This document shows, one piece after another, positions 28,031 to 42,900 of a stretch of DNA of 64,000 nucleotides. The notes beneath the pieces were generated by a model. It searched no databases. It saw only the letters and a program-made list of their open reading frames with translations, and had not been told where the DNA came from. Position 1 is the first letter of the stretch, and every line of letters begins with the position of its first letter. Both the position numbers and the translations under genes were made by a program. The stretch comes from Gordius sp. MW1 (Eukaryota > Nematomorpha > Gordioida > Gordea > Gordiidae): NCBI GenBank assembly GCA_964036665.1, contig OZ038531.1:13454168-13518167 (forward strand), given 5' to 3'.

Positions 28031-31000
28031 ACGTGAGTGCTTAATTTTTCAAAAATGCACTATGCGATCATGATTTTAAAGTAATAGTTTTCTGATTCTG
28101 ATAAATTTTACTTTTTATCATCGAAACCATGTCTGAAAACGACAACTTTCATCGGATGCATACGGTTGAAAGAAAAATATGTGAAAAATTTTGAGGTAAA
28201 AATATTTATTTTTTTAGATTCTATGTGAAAGAGCATGAAAAAATATATAAAAGTAAGCCAATTTGAGAATCCTATTATCCTCGATTTACTTCCGAAAAGA
28301 GGTTTTAAGCTGCCACAACTATTCATTTTGACAAAAGACAACGTTTTATTGTTGCGATTAGTTTGTTGTATCGCAACGTGAGTGCTTAATTTTTGAAAAC
28401 TGCTCTATGCGATTATGATTTCAAAGTAATAGTTTTTAGATTCTGATAAATTTTTACTTGGGATCATAGAAACCACGTCTGAAAACGACAACTTTCATCG
28501 GATGAATACGGTTCAAAGAAAAATATGTGAAAAATTTTGAGGTAAAAATATTTATTTTTTACGATTCTATGTGAAAGAGCGTAAAAAAATATATAAAAGT
28601 AAGCCAATTTGACAATCCTATTATCCTCGATTGACTTCCGCAAAGAGGTTTTAAGCTGCGAGAACTATCATTTTGACAAAAGACAACGTTTTATTGTTGC
28701 GATTAGTTTGTTGTATCGCAACGTGAGTGCTTAATTTTTGAAAACTGCTCTATGCGATTATGATTTCAAAGTAATAGTTTTTAGATTCTGATAAATTTTT
28801 ACTTGGGATCATAGAAACCACGTCTGAAAACGACAACTTTCATCGGATGAATACGGTTCAAAGAAAAATATGTGAAAACTTTTGAGGTAAAAATATTTTT
28901 TTTTTCGATTCTATGTGAAAGAGCGTAAAAAAATATATAAAAGTAAGCCAATTTGAGAATCCTATTATCCTCGATTGACTTCTGAAAAGAGGTTTTAAGC
29001 TGCGAGAACTATCATTTTGACAAAAGACAACGTTTTATTGTTGCGATTAGTTTGTTGTATCGCAACGTGAGTGCTTAATTTTTGAAAATGGCTCTATGCG
29101 ATTATGATTTCAAAGTAATAGTTTTTAGATTCTGATAAATTTTTACTTGGGATCATAGAAACCACGTCTGAAAACGACAACTTTCATCGGATGAATACGG
29201 TTCAAAGAAAAATATGTGAAAAATTTTGAGGTAAAAATATTTATTTTTTACGATTCTATGTGAAAGAGCATGAAAATAAATATAAAAGTAAGCCAATTTG
29301 AGAATCCTATTATCCTCGATTGACTTCTGAAAAGAGGTTTTAAGCTGCGAGAACTATCATTTTTACAAAAGACAACGTTTTATTGTTGCGATTAGTTTGT
29401 TGTATCGCAACGTGAGTGCTTAATTTTTGAAAACTGCTCTATGCGATTATGATTTCAAAGTAATAGTTTTTAGATTCTGATAAATTTTTACTTGGGATCA
29501 TAGAAACCACGTCTGAAAACGACACCTTTCATCGGATGCATACGGTTGAAAGACAAATATGTGAAAAATTTTGAGGTAAAAATATTTATTTTTTTCGATT
29601 CTATGTGATAGAGCATGAAAAAATATATAAAAGTAAGCCAATTTGAGAATCCTATTATCCTCGATTGACTTCTGAAAAGAGGTTTTAAGCTGCGAGAACT
29701 ATCATTTTGACAAAAGACAACGTTTTATTGTTGCGCTTAGTTTGTTGTATCGCAACGTTAGTGCTTAATTTTTGAAAATGGCTCTATGCGATCATGATTT
29801 CAAAGTAATAGTTTTCAGATTCTGATAAATTTTTACTTGGGATCATAGAAACCACGTCTGAAAACGACAACTTTCATCGGATGAATACGGTTCAAAGAAA
29901 AATATGTGAAAAATTTTGAGGTAAAAATATTTATTTTTTTCGATTCTATGTGAAAGAGCATGAAAAAATATATAAAAGTAAGCCAATTTGAGAATCCTAT
30001 TATCCTCGATTGACTTCCGAAAAGAGGTTTTAAGCTGCGAGAACTATCATTTTGACAAAAGACAACGTTTTATTGTTGCGATTAGTTTGTTGTATCGCAA
30101 CGTTAGTGCTTAATTTTTGAAAATGGCTCTATGCGATCATGATTTCAAAGTAATAGTTTTTAGATTCTGATAAATTTTTACTTGGGATCATAGAAACCAC
30201 GTCTGAAAACGACAACTTTCATCGGATGAATACGGTTCAAAGAAAAATATGTGAAAATTTTTGAGGTAAAAATATTTTTTTTTCGATTCTATGTGAAAGA
30301 GCGTAAAAAAATATATAAAAGTAAGCCAATTTGAGAATCCTATTATCCTCGATTGACTTCTGAATAGAGGTTTTAAGCTGCGAGAACTATCATTTTGACA
30401 AAAGACAACGTTTTATTGTTGCGATTAGTTTGTTGTATCGCAACGTGAGTGCTTAATTTTTGAAAATGGCTCTATGCGATCATGATTTCAAAGTAATAGT
30501 TTTTAGATTCTAATAAATTTTTACTTGGGATCATAGAAACCACGTCTGAAAACGACAACTTTCATCGGATGAATACGGTTCAAAGAAAAATATGTGAAAA
30601 ATTTTGAGGTAAAAATATTTATTTTTTTCGATTCTATGTGAAAGAGCATGAAAAAATATATAAAAGTAAGCCAATTTGAGAATCCTATTATCCTCGATTG
30701 ACTTCTGAAAAGAGGTTTTAAGCTGCGAGAACTATCATTTTGACAAAAGACAACGTTTTTTTGTTGCGATTAGTTTGTTGTGTGGCAACGTGAGTGCTTA
30801 ATTTTTGAAAACTGCTCTATGCGATTATGATTTCAAAATAATAGTTTTTAGATTCTGATAAATTTTTACTTAGGATCATAGAAACCACGTCTGAAAACGA
30901 CAACTTTCATCGGATGAATACGGTTCAAAGGAAAATATGTGAAAAATTTTGAATATTTATTTTTTACGATTCTATGTGAAAGAGCATGAAAATAAATATA

Positions 31001-31978
31001 AAAGTAAGCCAATTTGAGAATCCTATTATCCTCGATTGACTTCTGAAAAGAGGTTTTAAGCTGCGAGAACTATCATTTTTACAAAAGACAACGTTTTATT
31101 GTTGCGATTAGTTTGTTGTATCGCAACGTGAGTGCTTAATTTTTGAAAACTGCTCTATGCGATTATGATTTCAAAGTAATAGTTTTGAGATTCTGATAAA
31201 TTTTTACTTGGGATCATAGAAACCACGTCTGAAAACGACACCTTTCATCGGATGCATACGGTTGAAAGACAAATATGTGAAAAATTTTGAGGTAAAAATA
31301 TTTATTTTTTTCGATTCTATGTGATAGAGCATGAAAAAATATATAAAAGTAAGCCAATTTGAGAATCCTATTATCCTCGATTGACTTCTGAAAAGAGGTT
31401 TTAAGCTGCGAGAACTATCATTTTGACAAAAGACAACGTTTTATTGTTGCGCTTAGTTTGTTGTATCGCAACGTTAGTGCTTAATTTTTGAAAATGGCTC
31501 TATGCGATCATGATTTCAAAGTAATAGTTTTCAGATTCTGATAAATTTTTACTTGGGATCATAGAAACCACGTCTGAAAACGACAACTTTCATCGGATGA
31601 ATACGGTTCAAAGAAAAATATGTGAAAGATTTTGAGGTAAAAATATTTATTTTTTTCGATTCTATGTGAAAGAGCATGAAAAAATATATAAAAGTAAGCC
31701 AATTTGAGAATCCTATTATCCTCGATTGACTTCCGAAAAGAGGTTTTAAGCTGCGAGAACTATCATTTTGACAAAAGACAACGTTTTATTGTTGCGATTA
31801 GTTTGTTGTATCGCAACGTTAGTGCTTAATTTTTGAAAATGGCTCTATGCGATCATGATTTCAAAGTAATTGTTTTTAGATTCTGATAAATTTTTACTTG
31901 GGATCATAGAAACCACGTCTGAAAACGACAACTTTCATCGGATGAATACGGTTCAAAGAAAAATATGTGAAAATTTTT

Positions 31979-32337
31979 GAGGTAATTGTTTTTTTCGATT
32001 CTATGTGAAAGAGCGTAAAAAAATATATAAAAATAAGCCAATTTGAGAATCCTATTATCCTCGATTGACTTCTGAAAAGAGGTTTTAAGCCGCGAGAACT
32101 ATCATTTTGACAAAAGACAACGTTTTATTGTTGCGCTTAGTTTGTTGTATCGCAAGGTGAGTGCTTAATTTTTGAAAACTGCTCTATGCGATTATGATTT
32201 CAAAGTAATAGTTTTTAGATTCTGATAAATTTTTACTTGGGATCATAGAAACCACGTCTGAAAACGACAACTTTCATCGGATGAATACGGTTCAAAGAAA
32301 AATATGTGAAAATTTTTGAGGTAATTGTTTTTTTCGA
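31979..32337 (+). repeat. Two monomers sharing a GAGGTAATTGTTTTTTTCG deletion variant
   Basis: The AAAATATTTA portion of the A/T-tract is reduced in two adjacent monomers (at 31,979 and 32,318, period 339 bp). Like the 308-bp pair, this shows a local variant spread to its neighbour. Confidence 0.75.
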
Positions 32338-35300
32338 TTCTATGTGAAAGAGCGTAAAAAAATATATAAAAGTAAGATTTGAGAATCCTATTATACTCGA
32401 TTGACTTCTGAAAAGAGGTTTTAAGCTGCGAGAACTATCATTTTGACAAAAGACAGCGTTTTATTGTTGCGCTTAGTTTGTTGTATCGCAACGTGAGTGC
32501 TTAATTTTTGAAAACTGCTCTATGCGATTATGATTTCAAAGTAATAGTTTTTAGATTCTGATAAATTTTTACTTGGGATCATAGAAACCACGTCTGAAAA
32601 CGACAACTTTCATCGGATGAATACGGTTCAAAGAAAAATATGGGAAAATTTTTGAGGTAAAAATATTTATTTTTATCGATTCTATGTGAAAGAGCGTAAA
32701 AAAATATATAAAAGTAAGCCAATTTGAGAATCCTATTATCCTCGATTGACTTCCGCAAAGAGGTTTTAAGCTGCGAGAACTATCATTTTGACAAAAGACA
32801 ACGTTTTATTGTTGCGATTAGTTTGTTGTATCGCAACGTGAGTGCTTAATTTTTCAAAAATGCACTATGCGATCATGATTTTAAAGTAATAGTTTTCTGA
32901 TTCTGATAAATTTTTACTTTTTATCATCGAAACCACGTCTAAAAACGACAACTTTCATCGGATGCATACGGTTGAAAGAAAAATATGTGAAAAATTTTGA
33001 GGTAAAAATATTTATTTTTTTCGATTCTATGTGAAAGAGGATTAAAAAATATATAAAAGTAAGCCAATTTGAGAATCCTATTATCCTCGATTGACTTCCG
33101 AAAAGAGGTTTTAAGCTGCGAGAACTATCATTTTGACAAAAGAGAACGTTTTATTGTTGCGATTAGTTTGTTGTATCGCAACGTTAGTGCTTAATTTTTG
33201 AAAATGGCTCTATGCGATCATGATTTCAAAGTAATAGTTTTCAGATTCTGATAAATTTTTACTTGGGATCATAGAAACCACGTCTGAAAACGACAACTTT
33301 CATCGGATGAATACGGTTCAAAGAAAAATATGTGAAAAATTTTGAGGTAAAAATATTTATTTTTTTCGATTCTATGTGAAAGAGGATGAAAAAATATATA
33401 AAAGTAAGGTAATTTGAGAATCCTATTATCCTCGATTGACTTCCGAAAAGAGGTTTTAAGCTGCGAGAACTATCATTTTGACAAAAGACAACGTTTTATT
33501 GTTGCGCTTAGTTTGTTGTATCGCAACGTGAGTGCTTAATTTTTGAAAACTGCTCTATGCGATTAGGATTTCAAAGTAATAGTTTTTAGATTCTGATAAA
33601 TTTTTACTTGGGATCATAGAAACCACGTCTGAAAACGACAACTTTCATCGGATGAATACGGTTCAAAGAAAAATATATGAAAATTTTTGAGGTAAAAATA
33701 TTTATTTTTTTCGATTCTATGTGAAAGAGCGTAAAAAAATATATAAAAGTAAGCCAATTTGAGAATCCTATTATCCTCGATTGACTTCCGCAAAGAGGCT
33801 TTAAGCTGCGAAAACTATCATTTTGACAAAAGACAACGTTTCATTGTTGCGATTAGTTTGTTGTACCGAAACGTGAGTGCTTAATTTTTCAAAAATGCAC
33901 TATGCGATCATGATTTTAAAGTAATAGTTTTCTGATTCTGATAAATTTTTACTTTTTATCATCGAAACCACGTCTGAAAACGACAACGCGGATGCATACG
34001 GTTGAAAGAAAAATATGTGAAAAATTTTGAGATAAAAATATTTATTTTTTTCGATTCTATGTGAAAGAGCATGAAAAATATATAAAAGTAAGCCAATTTG
34101 AGAATCCTATTATCCTCGATTGACTTCCGAAAAGATGTTTTAAGCTGCGAGAACTATCATTTTGACAAAAGACAACGTTTTATTGTTGCGATTAGTTTGT
34201 TGTATCGCAACGTTAGTGCTTAATTTTTGAAAATGGCTCTATGCGATCATGATTTCAAAGTAATAGTTTTCAGATTCTGATAAATTTTTACTTGGGATCA
34301 TAGAAACCACGTCTGAAAACGACAACTTTCATCGGATGAATACGGTAAAATAAAAATATGTGAAAATTTTGAGGTAAAAATATTTATTTTTTTCGATTCA
34401 TGGGAAAGAGCATGAAAAAATATATAAAAGTAAGCCAATTTGAGAAACCTATTATCCTCGATTGACTTCTGAAAAGAGGTTTTAAGCTGCGAGAACTATC
34501 ATTTTGACAAAAGACAACGTTTTATTGTTGCGATTAGTTTGTTGTATCGCAACGTTAGTGCTTAATTTTTGAAAATGGCTCTATGCGATCATGATTTCAA
34601 AGTAATAGTTTTTAGATTCTGATAAATTTTTACTTGGGATCATAGAAACCACGTCTGAAAACGACAACTTTCATCGGATGAATACGGTTCAAAGAAAAAT
34701 ATGTGAAAATTTTTGAGGTAAAAATATTTTTTTTTCGATTCTATGTGAAAGAGCGTAAAAAAATATATAAAAGTAAGCCAATTTGAGAATCCTATTATCC
34801 TCGATTGACTTCTGAATAGAGGTTTTAAGCTGCGAGAACTATCATTTTGACAAAAGACAACGTTTTATTGTTGCGATTAGTTTGTTGTATCGCAACGTGA
34901 GTGCTTAATTTTTGAAAACTGCTCTATGCGATTATGATTTCAAAGTAATAGTTTTGAGATTCTGATAAATTTTTACTTGGGATCATAGAAACCACGTCTG
35001 AAAACGACACCTTTCATCGGATGCATACGGTTGAAAGACAAATATGTGAAAAATTTTGAGGTAAAAATATTTATTTTTTTCGATTCTATGTGAAAGAGCA
35101 TGAAAAAATATATAAAAGTAAGCCAATTTGAGAATCCTATTATCCTCGATTGACTTCCGAAAAGAGGTTTTAAGCTGCGAGAACTATCATTTTGACAAAA
35201 GACAACGTTTTTTTGTTGCGATTAGTTTGTTGTGTCGCAACGTGAGTGCTTAATTTTTGAAAACTGCTCTATGCGATTATGATTTCAAAGTAATAGTTTT

Positions 35301-38300
35301 TAGATTCTGATAAATTTTTACTTGGGATCATAGAAACCACGTCTGAAAACGACAACTTTCATCGGATGAATACGGTTCAAAGAAAAATATGTGAAAAATT
35401 TTGAGGTAAAAATATTTATTTTTTACGATTCTATGTGAAAGAGCATGAAAATAAATATAAAAGTAAGCCAATTTGAGAATCCTATTATCCTCGATTGACT
35501 TCTGAAAAGAGGTTTTAAGCTGCGAGAACTATCATTTTTACAAAAGACAACGTTTTATTGTTGCGATTAGTTTGTTGTATCGCAACGTGAGTGCTTAATT
35601 TTTGAAAACTGCTCTATGCGATTATGATTTCAAAGTAATAGTTTTTAGATTCTGATAAATTTTTACTTGGGATCATAGAAACCACGTCTGAAAACGACAC
35701 CTTTCATCGGATGCATACGGTTGAAAGACAAATATGTGAAAAATTTTGAGGTAAAAATATTTATTTTTTTCGATTCTATGTGATAGAGCATGAAAAAATA
35801 TATAAAAGTAAGCCAATTTGAGAATCCTATTATCCTCGATTGACTTCTGAAAAGAGGTTTTAAGCTGCGAGAACTATCATTTTGACAAAAGACAACGTTT
35901 TATTGTTGCGGTTGGTTTGTTGTATCGCAACGTTAGTGCTTAATTTTTGAAAATGGCTCTATGCGATTATGATTTCAAAGTAATAGTTTTGAGATTCTGA
36001 TAAATTTTTACTTGGGATCATAGAAACCACGTCTGAAAACGACACCTTTCATCGGATGCATACGGTTGAAAGACAAATATGTGAAAAATTTTGAGGTAAA
36101 AATATTTATTTTTTTCGATTCTATGTGAAAGAGCATGAAAAAATATATAAAAGTAAGCCAATTTGAGAATCCTATTATCCTCGATTGACTTCCGAAAAGA
36201 GGTTTTAAGCTGCGAGAACTATCATTTTGACAAAAGACAACGTTTTATTGTTGCGATTAGTTTGTTGTATCGCAACGTTAGTGCTTAATTTTTGAAAATG
36301 GCTCTATGCGATCATGATTTCAAAGTAATAGTTTTCAGATTCTGATAAATTTTTACTTGGGATCATAGAAACCACGTTTGAAAACGACAACTTTCATCGG
36401 ATGAATACGGTTCAAAGAAAAATATGTGAAAAATTTTGAGGTAAAAATATTTATTTTTTTCGATTCTATGTGAAAGAGGATGAAAAAATATATAAAAGTA
36501 AGGTAATTTGAGAATCCTATTATCCTCGATTGACTTCTGAATAGAGGTTTTAAGCTGCGAGAACTATCATTTTGACAAAAGACAACGTTTTATTGTTGCG
36601 CTTAGTTTGTTGTGTCGCAACGTGAGTGCTTAATTTTTGAAAACTGCTCTATGCGATTATGATTTCAAAGTAATAGTTTTGAGATTCTGATAAATTTTTA
36701 CTTGGGATCATAGAAACCACGTCTGAAAACGACACCTTTCATCGGATGCATACGGTTGAAAGACAAATATGTGAAAAATTTTGAGGTAAAAATATTTATT
36801 TTTTTCGATTCTATGTGAAAGAGCATGAAAAAATATATAAAAGTAAGCCAATTTGAGAATCCTATTATCCTCGATTGACTTCCGAAAAGAGGTTTTAAGC
36901 TGCGAGAACTATCATTTTGACAAAAGACAACGTTTTTTTGTTGCGATTAGTTTGTTGTGTCGCAACGTGAGTGCTTAATTTTTGAAAACTGCTCTATGCG
37001 ATTATGATTTCAAAGTAATAGTTTTTAGATTCTGATAAATTTTTACTTGGGATCATAGAAACCACGTCTGAAAACGACAACTTTCATCGGATGAATACGG
37101 TTCAAAGAAAAATATGTGAAAAATTTTGAGGTAAAAATATTTATTTTTTACGATTCTATGTGAAAGAGCATGAAAATAAATATAAAAGTAAGCCAATTTG
37201 AGAATCCTATTATCCTCGATTGACTTCTGAAAAGAGGTTTTAAGCTGCGAGAACTATCATTTTTACAAAAGACAACGTTTTATTGTTGCGATTAGTTTGT
37301 TGTATCGCAACGTGAGTGCTTAATTTTTGAAAACTGCTCTATGCGATTATGATTTCAAAGTAATAGTTTTTAGATTCTGATAAATTTTTACTTGGGATCA
37401 TAGAAACCACGTCTGAAAACGACACCTTTCATCGGATGCATACGGTTGAAAGACAAATATGTGAAAAATTTTGAGGTAAAAATATTTATTTTTTTCGATT
37501 CTATGTGATAGAGCATGAAAAAATATATAAAAGTAAGCCAATTTGAGAATCCTATTATCCTCGATTGACTTCTGAAAAGAGGTTTTAAGCTGCGAGAACT
37601 ATCATTTTGACAAAAGACAACGTTTTATTGTTGCGGTTGGTTTGTTGTATCGCAACGTTAGTGCTTAATTTTTGAAAATGGCTCTATGCGATCATGATTT
37701 CAAAGTAATAGTTTTCAGATTCTGATAAATTTTTACTTGGGATCATAGAAACCACGTCTGAAAACGACAACTTTCATCGGATGAAAACGGTTCAAAGAAA
37801 AATATGTGAAAAATTTTGAGGTAAAAATATTTATTTTTTTCGATTCTATGTGAAAGAGCATGAAAAAATATATAAAAGTAAGCCAATTTGAGAATCCTAT
37901 TATCCTCGATTGACTTCCGAAAAGAGGTTTTAAGCTGCGAGAACTATCATTTTGACAAAAGACAACGTTTTATTGTTGCGATTAGTTTGTTGTATCGCAA
38001 CGTTAGTGCTTAATTTTTGAAAATGGCTCTATGCGATCATGATTTCAAAGTAATAGTTTTCAGATTCTGATAAATTTTTACTTGGGATCATAGAAACCAC
38101 GTTTGAAAACGACAACTTTCATCGGATGAATACGGTTCAAAGAAAAATATGTGAAAAATTTTGAGGTAAAAATATTTATTTTTTTCGATTCTATGTGAAA
38201 GAGGATGAAAAAATATATAAAAGTAAGGTAATTTGAGAATCCTATTATCCTCGATTGACTTCCGAAATGAGGTTTTAAGCTGCGAGAACTATCATTTTGA

Positions 38301-41300
38301 CAAAAGACAACGTTTTATTGTTGCGCTTAGTTTGTTGTATCGCAACGTGAGTGCTTAATTTTTGAAAACTGCTCTATTCGATTAGGATTTCAAAGTAATA
38401 GTTTTTAGATTCTGATAAATTTTTACTTGGGATCATAGAAACCACGTCTGAAAACGACAACTTTCATCGGATGAATACGGTTCAAAGAAAAATATATGAA
38501 AATTTTTGAGGTAAAAATATTTATTTTTTTCGATTCTATGTGAAAGAGCGTAAAAAAATATATAAAAGTAAGCCAATTTGAGAATCCTATTATCCTCGAT
38601 TGACTTCCGCAAAGAGGCTTTAAGCTGCGAAAACTATCATTTTGACAAAAGACAACGTTTCATTGTTGCGATTAGTTTGTTGTACCGAAACGTGAGTGCT
38701 TAATATTTCAAAAATGCACTATGCGATCATGATTTTAAAGTAATAGTTTTCTGATTCTGATAAATTTTTACTTTTTATCATCGAAACCACGTCTGAAAAC
38801 GACAACGCGGATGCATACGGTTGAAAGAAAAATATGTGAAAAATTTTGAGATAAAAATATTCATTTTTTTCGATTCTATGTGAAAGAGCATGAAAAATAT
38901 ATAAAAGTAAGCCAATTTGAGAATCCTATTATCCTCGATTGACTTCCGAAAAGAGGTTTTAAGCTGCGAGAACTATCATTTTGACAAAAGACAACGTTTT
39001 ATTGTTGCGATTAGTTTGTTGTATCGCAACGTTAGTGCTTAATTTTTGAAAATGGCTCTATGCGATCATGATTTCAAAGTAATAGTTTTCAGATTCTGAT
39101 AAATTTTTACTTGGGATCATAGAAACCACGTCTGAAAACGACAACTTTCATCGGATGAATACGGTTCAAAGAAAAATATGTGAAAAATTTTGAGGTAAAA
39201 ATATTTATTTTTTTCGATTCTATGTGAAAGAGCATAAAAAAATATATAAAAGTAAGCCAATTTGAGAATCCTATTATCCTCGATTGACTTCTGAAAAGAG
39301 GTTTTAAGCTGCGAGAACTATCATTTTGACAAAAGACAACGTTTTATTGTTGCGATTAGTCTGTTGTATCGCAACGTGAGTGCTTAATTTTTGAAAATGG
39401 CTCTATGTGATCATGATTTCAAAGTAATAGTTTTTAGATTCTGATAAATTTTTACTTGGGATCATAGAAACCACGTCTGAAAACGACAACTTTCATCGGA
39501 TGAATACGGTTCAAAGAAAAATATGTGAAAAATTTTGAGGTAAAAATATTTATTTTTTACAATTCTATGTGAAAGAGCGTAAAAAAATATATAAAAGTAA
39601 GCCAATTTGAGAATCCTATTATCCTCGATTGACTTCCGCAAAGAGGTTTTAAGCTGCGAGAACTATCATTTTGACAAAAGACAACGTTTTATTGTTGCGA
39701 TTAGTTTGTTGTATCGCAACGTGAGTGCTTAATTTTTGAAAACTGCTCTATGCGATTATGATTTCAAAGTAATAGTTTTTAGATTCTGATAAATTTTTAC
39801 TTGGGATCATAGAAACCACGTCTGAAAACAACAACTTTCATCGGATGAATACGGTTCAAAGAAAAATATTTGAAAAATTTTGAGGTAAAAATATTTATTT
39901 TTTACGATTCTATGTGAAAGAGCATGAAAAAAAATATAAAAGTAAGCCAATTTGAGAATCCTATTATCCTCGATTGACTTCTGAAAAGAGGTTTTAAGCT
40001 GCGAGAACTATCATTTTGACAAAAGACAACGTTTTATTGTTGCGATTAGTTTGTTGTATCGCAACGTGAGTGCTTAATTTTTGAAAACTGCTCTATGCGA
40101 TTATGATTTCAAAGTAATAGTTTTTAGATTCTGATAAATTTTTACTTGGGATCATAGAAACCACGTCTGAAAACGACAACTTTCATCGGATGAATACGGT
40201 TCAAAGAAAAATATGTGAAAAATTTTGAGGTAAAAATATTTTTTTTTTCGATTCTATGTAAAAGAGCGTAAAAAAATATATAAAAGTAAGCCAATTTGAG
40301 AATCCTATTATCCTCGATTGACTTCTGAAAAGAGGTTTTAAGCTGCGAGAACTATCATTTTGACAAAAGACAACGTTTTATTGTTGCGATTAGTTTGTTG
40401 TATCGCAACGTGAGTGCTTAATTTTTGAAAATGGCTCTATGCGATCATGATTTCAAAGTAATAGTTTTTAGATTCTAATAAATTTTTACTTGGGATCATA
40501 GAAACCACGTCTGAAAACTACAACTTTCATCGGATGAATACGGTTCAAAGAAAAATATGTGAAAAATTTTGAGGTAAAAATATTTTTTTTTTCGATTCTA
40601 TGTAAAAGAGCGTAAAAAAATATATAAAAGTAAGCCAATTTGAGAATCCTATTATCCTCGATTGACTTCTGAAAAGAGGTTTTAAGCTGCGAGAACTATC
40701 ATTTTGACAAAAGACAACGTTTTATTGTTGCGATTAGTTTGTTGTATCGCAACGTGAGTGCTTAATTTTTGAAAACTGCTCTATGCGATTATGATTTCAA
40801 AGTAATAGTTTTTAGATTCTGATAAATTTTTACTTGGGATCATAGAAACCACGTCTGAAAACGACACCTTTCATCGGATGCATACGGTTGAAAGAAAAAT
40901 ATGTGAAAAATTTTGAGGTAAAAATATTTATTTTTTTCGATTCTATGTGAAAGAGCATGAAAAAATATATAAAAGTAAGCCAATTTGAGAATCCTATTAT
41001 CCTCGATTGACTTCCGAAAAGAGGTTTTAAGCTGCGAGAACTATCATTTTGACAAATGACAATGTTTTATTGTTGCGATTAGTTTGTTGTATCGCAACGT
41101 TAGTGCTTAATTTTTAAAAATGGCTCTATGCGATCATGATTTCAAAGTAATAGTTTTCAGATTCTGATAAATTTTTACTTGGGATCATAGAAACCACGTC
41201 TGAAAACGACAACTTTCATCGGATGAATACGGTTCAAAGAAAAATATGTGAAAAATTTTGAGGTAAAAATATTTTTTTTTTCGATTCTATGTAAAAGAGC

Positions 41301-42272
41301 GTAAAAAAATATATAAAAGTAAGCCAATTTGAGAATCCTATTATCCTCGATTGACTTCTGAAAAGAGGTTTTAAGCTGCGAGAACTATCATTTTGACAAA
41401 AGACAACGTTTTATTGTTGCGATTAGTTTGTTGTATCGCAACGTGAGTGCTTAATTTTTGAAAATGGCTCTATGCGATCATGATTTCAAAGTAATAGTTT
41501 TTAGATTCTAATAAATTTTTACTTGGGATCATAGAAACCACGTCTGAAAACGACAACTTTCATCGGATGAATACGGTTCAAAGAAAAATATGTGAAAAAT
41601 TTTGAGGTAAAAGTATTTATTTTTTTCGATTCTATGTGAAAGAGCATAAAAAAATATATAATAGTAAGCCAATTTGAGAATCCTATTATCCTCGATTAAC
41701 TTCTGAAAAGAGGTTTTAAGCTGCGAGAACTATCATTTTGACAAAAGACAACGTTTTATTGTTGCGATTAGTTTGTTGTGTCGCAACGTGAGTGCTTAAT
41801 TTTTGAAAACTGCTCTATGCGATTATGATTTCAAAGTAATAGTTTTTAGATTCTGATAAATTTTTACTTGGGATCATAGAAACTACGTCTGAAAACGACA
41901 ACTTTCATCGGATGAATACGGTTCAAAGAAAAATATGTGAAAAATTTTGAGGTAAAAATATTTATTTTTTACGATTCTATGTGAAAGAGCATGAAAAAAA
42001 ATATAAAAGTAAGCCAATTTGAGAATCCTATTATCCTCGATTGACTTCTGAAAAGAGGTTTTAAGCTGCGAGAACTATCATTTTGACAAAAGACAACGTT
42101 TTATTGTTGCGATTAGTTTGTTGTATCGCAACGTGAGTGCTTAATTTTTGAAAACTGCTCTATGCGATTATGATTTCAAAGTAATAGTTTTTAGATTCTG
42201 ATAAATTTTTACTTGGGATCATAGAAACCACGTCTGAAAACGACACCTTTCATCGGATGCATACGGTTGAAA

Positions 42273-42900
42273 GAATTTTCGATTCTATGTGAAAGAGCAT
42301 GAAAAAATATATAAAAGTAAGCCAATTTGCGAATCCTATTATCCTCGATTGACTTCTGAAAAGAGGTTTTAAGCTGCGAGAACTATCATTTTGACAAAAG
42401 ACAACGTTTTATTGTTGCGCTTAGTTTGTTGTATCGCAACGTGAGTGCTTAATTTTTGAAAATGGCTCTATGCGATCATGATTTCAAAGTAATAGTTTTT
42501 AGATTCTGATAAATTTTTACTTGGGATCATAGAAACCACGTCTGAAAACGACACCTTTCATCGGATGCATACGGTTGAAAGAATTTTCGATTCTATGTGA
42601 AAGAGCATGAAAAAATATATAAAAGTAAGCCAATTTGCGAATCCTATTATCCTCGATTGACTTCTGAAAAGAGGTTTTAAGCTGCGAGAACTATCATTTT
42701 GACAAAAGACAACGTTTTATTGTTGCGCTTAGTTTGTTGTATCGCAACGTGAGTGCTTAATTTTTGAAAATGGCTCTATGCGATCATGATTTCAAAGTAA
42801 TAGTTTTTAGATTCTGATAAATTTTTACTTTTTATCATCGAAACCACGTCTGAAAACGACAACTTTCATCGGATGCACACGGTTGAAAGAAAAATATGTG
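42273..42900 (+). repeat. Pair of shortened monomers (308-bp period)
   Basis: Two successive monomers read GAAAGAATTTTCGATTC (at 42,273 and 42,581). They lack about 37 bp of the A/T-tract segment between the GAAAGA and TTTTCGATT landmarks. Both also share TTTGCGAATCC and GACACC. The deletion was therefore followed by a one-monomer tandem duplication. Confidence 0.88.

Noticed and set aside
311-28341. Recurring 77-codon open frame on the minus strand in type A monomers (also 62- and 93-codon versions)
   Set aside because: It recurs because the DNA recurs. Most monomers break it by substitutions or frame-changing indels, composition simply reflects AT-rich DNA, and there is no codon-level conservation or recognisable domain.
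42820-42900. Possible separate insertion where type A text reappears after the shortened monomers
   Set aside because: It is an ordinary type A monomer half in normal phase with its neighbours.
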